Shown here one piece after another: positions 62,643-64,000 of a DNA stretch of 64,000 bases. The stretch is from Streptomyces sp. V4I2 (GTDB lineage Bacteria; Actinomycetota; Actinomycetes; Streptomycetales; Streptomycetaceae). The DNA is taken from assembly GCF_030817655.1 (NCBI RefSeq), contig NZ_JAUSZM010000003.1, forward strand, positions 7,068,001 to 7,132,000, given 5' to 3'. The translations under genes were made by a program, and so were the position numbers. Every line of letters starts with the position of its first letter. Within the stretch, counting starts at the first letter, position 1. The notes beneath the pieces are model-generated. The model ran no database searches and was not told the DNA's origin. It saw only the letters and a program-made list of their open reading frames with translations.

Positions 62643-64000
62643 ATGACGACATTCGCCAGCGGTACGGACACTCTCACGCGCGACGCGCTGACGGTCCTCC
62701 AGCCCGGCTTCCCGGGCACCACCGCCCCAGACTGGCTGCTGCGCCGCCTGGGCGAGGGCCTCGCCTCCGTCGGCCTGTTCGGCCGCAACATAGCCTCACC
62801 CGAACAACTCGCCGCGCTGACGGCACAGTTGCGCGCCGAACGCGACGACGTCCTGGTCGCGATCGACGAGGAGGGCGGAGACGTGACGCGCCTGGAGGTG
62901 CGGACGGGCTCCAGCTTCCCCGGCAACAACGCGCTGGGCGCGGTGGACGACACGTCACTCACGCGGGAGGTGGCGTCGGAACTCGGCCGCCGCCTCGCGG
63001 CCTGCGGCGTGAACCTCAACTGGGCCCCGTCGGCCGACGTGAACTCGAACCCCTCGAACCCGGTGATCGGCGTACGGTCCTTCGGCGCCGAGCCCGACCT
63101 GGTCGCCCGGCACACCGCGGCCTACGTCACCGGCCTCCAGTCGGCCGGCGTCGCCGCCTGCACCAAGCACTTCCCGGGCCACGGCGACACGGCGGTCGAC
63201 TCCCACCACGCGCTGCCCCGCATCGACGTGGACGCCCCGGCGCTGCGCGAACGCGAACTGGCCCCGTTCCGCGCGGCCATCGCCGCCGGCACCCGAGCGC
63301 TCATGACCGCCCACATCCTGGTCCCGGCCCTGGATCCGGAACGCCCGGCCACCCTGTCCCGCCGGATCCTCACCGACCTGCTCCGCCGCGAACTCGGCTA
63401 CGACGGCCTCGTCGTCACCGACGGCATGGAGATGCAGGCCATCGCCGGCACCTACGGCATCGAACGCGGCAGCGTCCTCGCCCTCGCCGCCGGCGCCGAC
63501 GCGATCTGCGTGGGCGGTGGCCTGGCCGACGACGCGACGGTACGCCGCCTGCGCGACGCCCTGATCACCGCCGTACGCACCGGCGAACTCCCCGAGGCCC
63601 GCCTGGCGGACGCCGCGGAACGGGTACGCGAGCTGGCCCGGTGGACGGCATCGGCGGCCCGCACAGCGGGTGACGTCCCGCCGGACTCCCTCGGCGATGA
63701 CGTCGGTCTGCGCGCGGCCCGGCGTGCCCTGCGGCTCACCGGCGGGGAGACCTTCACTCCGCTCACCGAACCGCCGTACGTCGCCGCGTTCACCCCGGTG
63801 GCGAACTTCGCCGTGGGTGACGAGACCCCCTGGGGTGTGGCCGCGGAGCTGTCCCGCCTGCTCCCCGGCACGCGGACGGGCACCTTCACCGACGAGGACG
63901 CCGCACACACGGCCCTGCGGTCGGCCGACGGGCGCCGCATCGTGGCCGTCGTCCGCGACGAACACCGCCACCCCTGGACGGCCGCGGCCCTCGACACCCT
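62643..64000 (+). CDS. dasD: GH3 beta-N-acetylglucosaminidase DasD (5' part)
   Basis: The frame opens at ATG 62643, eight bases after dasC, and runs off the window, about 452 residues seen. GH3 NagZ-type motifs are clear: LVAIDEEGGDVTRLE, NLNWAPSADVNSNPSNPVIGVRSFG, TKHFPGHGDTAVDSHHALP and LVVTDGMEMQAI with the catalytic Asp. The KHFPGHGDT segment holds the Asp-His dyad acid/base of N-acetylglucosaminidases. It would cleave imported chitobiose to GlcNAc, completing the das pathway. Confidence 0.94.
   Translation, partial: MTTFASGTDTLTRDALTVLQPGFPGTTAPDWLLRRLGEGLASVGLFGRNIASPEQLAALTAQLRAERDDVLVAIDEEGGDVTRLEVRTGSSFPGNNALGAVDDTSLTREVASELGRRLAACGVNLNWAPSADVNSNPSNPVIGVRSFGAEPDLVARHTAAYVTGLQSAGVAACTKHFPGHGDTAVDSHHALPRIDVDAPALRERELAPFRAAIAAGTRALMTAHILVPALDPERPATLSRRILTDLLRRELGYDGLVVTDGMEMQAIAGTYGIERGSVLALAAGADAICVGGGLADDATVRRLRDALITAVRTGELPEARLADAAERVRELARWTASAARTAGDVPPDSLGDDVGLRAARRALRLTGGETFTPLTEPPYVAAFTPVANFAVGDETPWGVAAELSRLLPGTRTGTFTDEDAAHTALRSADGRRIVAVVRDEHRHPWTAAALDT

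Overview
The window reads as one stretch of a Streptomyces chromosome. GC is very high with GC-ending codons, GTG starts are common, and genes pack tightly with ATGA overlaps. Recognised genes run in the order I recall for the Streptomyces coelicolor core region from the AdnB/UvrD2 helicases to the das cluster; that comparison is from memory. There are two identical initiator tRNA genes.

Layout. 1-8.5 kb: DNA repair and stress (AdnB-like helicase-nuclease C-terminus, M20 dipeptidase, NudC, mycoredoxin with a sigma-R-type promoter, UvrD2, and wblC/whiB7 behind a long leader with an uORF and terminator). 8.5-15.1 kb: ABC1-type kinase, ThiF/E1-like protein, YgjP-like metallopeptidase, and three tandem AIM24-family genes, one fused to TerD. 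15.2-24.2 kb: NUDIX hydrolase, DUF2342 protein, SDR enzyme, MoaE, YlbL-like PDZ/Lon protease, PPA1309-family protein, UPF0182 membrane protein. 24.3-27.5 kb: two identical fMet tRNAs flank a Sel1/TPR protein and a 0.7 kb array of short GC-rich hairpin repeats. 27.5-37.2 kb: an SsuABC-like importer, a Fur/CatR-like repressor facing a wrecked catalase gene, CBS protein, HisN, TetR, SMR transporter, RsgA, AroA, M50 protease. 37.3-44.6 kb: SRAP protein, hydrolase, sigR-rsrA with the sigma-R' extension and autoregulatory promoter, an HD-GYP/HD pair, a TPR protein, peptide deformylase. 44.9-54.7 kb: albaflavenone pair (sesquiterpene cyclase and CYP170), then nrdABS with a B12 riboswitch and two NrdR boxes, GNAT, and a DUF3311/SSS carboxylate symporter. 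54.8-58.2 kb: an accessory island with an intact IS110 transposase, a TnpB-like protein that keeps the RuvC triad but has no zinc-finger cysteines, a long inverted repeat between them, and remnants of cstA-ybdD. 58.2-64 kb: dasR-dasABC-dasD, the chitobiose/GlcNAc regulon core, with DasR sites in the dasR-dasA gap.

How the parts connect. Thiol-oxidative stress is covered by sigR/rsrA and mycoredoxin, both with exact GGAAT-N18-GTT promoters, while the nearby peroxide gene is dead although its regulator survives. Antibiotic stress feeds into wblC through leader attenuation. Deoxynucleotide supply depends on cobalamin through the nrdABS riboswitch. Chitin-derived nutrients feed DasR. The least explained pieces are the TnpB-like gene with its 3' hairpin, the hairpin array between the fMet tRNAs, and the AIM24 triplet.
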